A stretch of 5,400 nt of DNA, taken from NCBI GenBank assembly GCA_020344715.1, contig CP070828.1:391323-396722 (forward strand), in the 5' to 3' direction. Made by a program: the position numbers and the translations under genes. This stretch comes from Candidatus Bathyarchaeota archaeon. Lineage in GTDB: Archaea > Thermoproteota > Bathyarchaeia > Bathyarchaeales > Bathyarchaeaceae. A model generated the notes under the pieces. It worked only from the letters and a program-made list of their open reading frames with translations, was not told where the DNA came from and made no database searches. Below are positions 5,392 through 5,400 of this stretch, one piece after another. The first letter of the stretch is position 1. Each line of letters starts with the position of its first letter.

Positions 5392-5400
5392 CTAAAATTA
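5388..5400 (+). CDS. Possible start of a gene running off the right edge
   Basis: ATG at 5388 begins MTKI and stays open to the edge. GGTGGG (5375-5380) is 7 bases upstream, and a good promoter lies at 5297-5317. In-frame alternatives are ATG at 5373 (MVGFF then MTKI) and GTG at 5361. Only four codons are visible from 5388, so the product cannot be named. Confidence 0.35.

Overview
The window looks archaeal, most plausibly from an uncultured anaerobic lineage such as Bathyarchaeia, although the taxon is inferred rather than shown. The signs are TATA-type promoters upstream of genes (for example around 2429-2440, 5114-5122 and 5306-5317), GAGG/GGTG-type Shine-Dalgarno sites, two TTG start codons and anaerobic aromatic-compound genes. 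There are five clear protein genes, one of them cut by the left edge, and the possible first codons of a sixth at the right edge. No rRNA, tRNA, CRISPR array or insertion sequence was seen.

Left half, minus strand (1-2367): two adjacent genes separated by 4 bases encode the substrate-binding half of an ATP-dependent (class I) benzoyl-CoA reductase. The first transcribed is a BcrC/BadD/BzdN-like subunit (1228-2367). The second is a BcrB/BadE/BzdO-like subunit (1-1223), whose last residues lie beyond the window. An AT-rich divergent promoter region (2368-2534) separates them from a plus-strand crotonase-family gene (2535-3311) that most resembles cyclohexa-1,5-diene-1-carbonyl-CoA hydratase (Dch). 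Together these genes would perform two consecutive steps: reduction of the benzoyl-CoA ring to the 1,5-diene, then hydration of the diene. The ATPase/electron-activating subunits (BcrA/BcrD type) are not in the window and may lie beyond the left edge.

Right half: a PLP-dependent serine hydroxymethyltransferase-like gene (3396-4577, plus) follows, with its own promoter-like spacer. It keeps the PLP lysine and substrate arginine but appears to have lost the glutamate and histidine used by classical SHMT for folate chemistry and cofactor stacking. It ends exactly where a convergent minus-strand gene ends (4578-5057). That gene encodes a small VIT/CCC1-like five-helix membrane protein. The last 343 bases (5058-5400) hold the membrane gene's promoter with an 18-base palindrome beside it, a second rightward promoter preceded by two small inverted repeats, a possible 12-codon leader ORF with tandem Trp codons, and the possible start of another gene.
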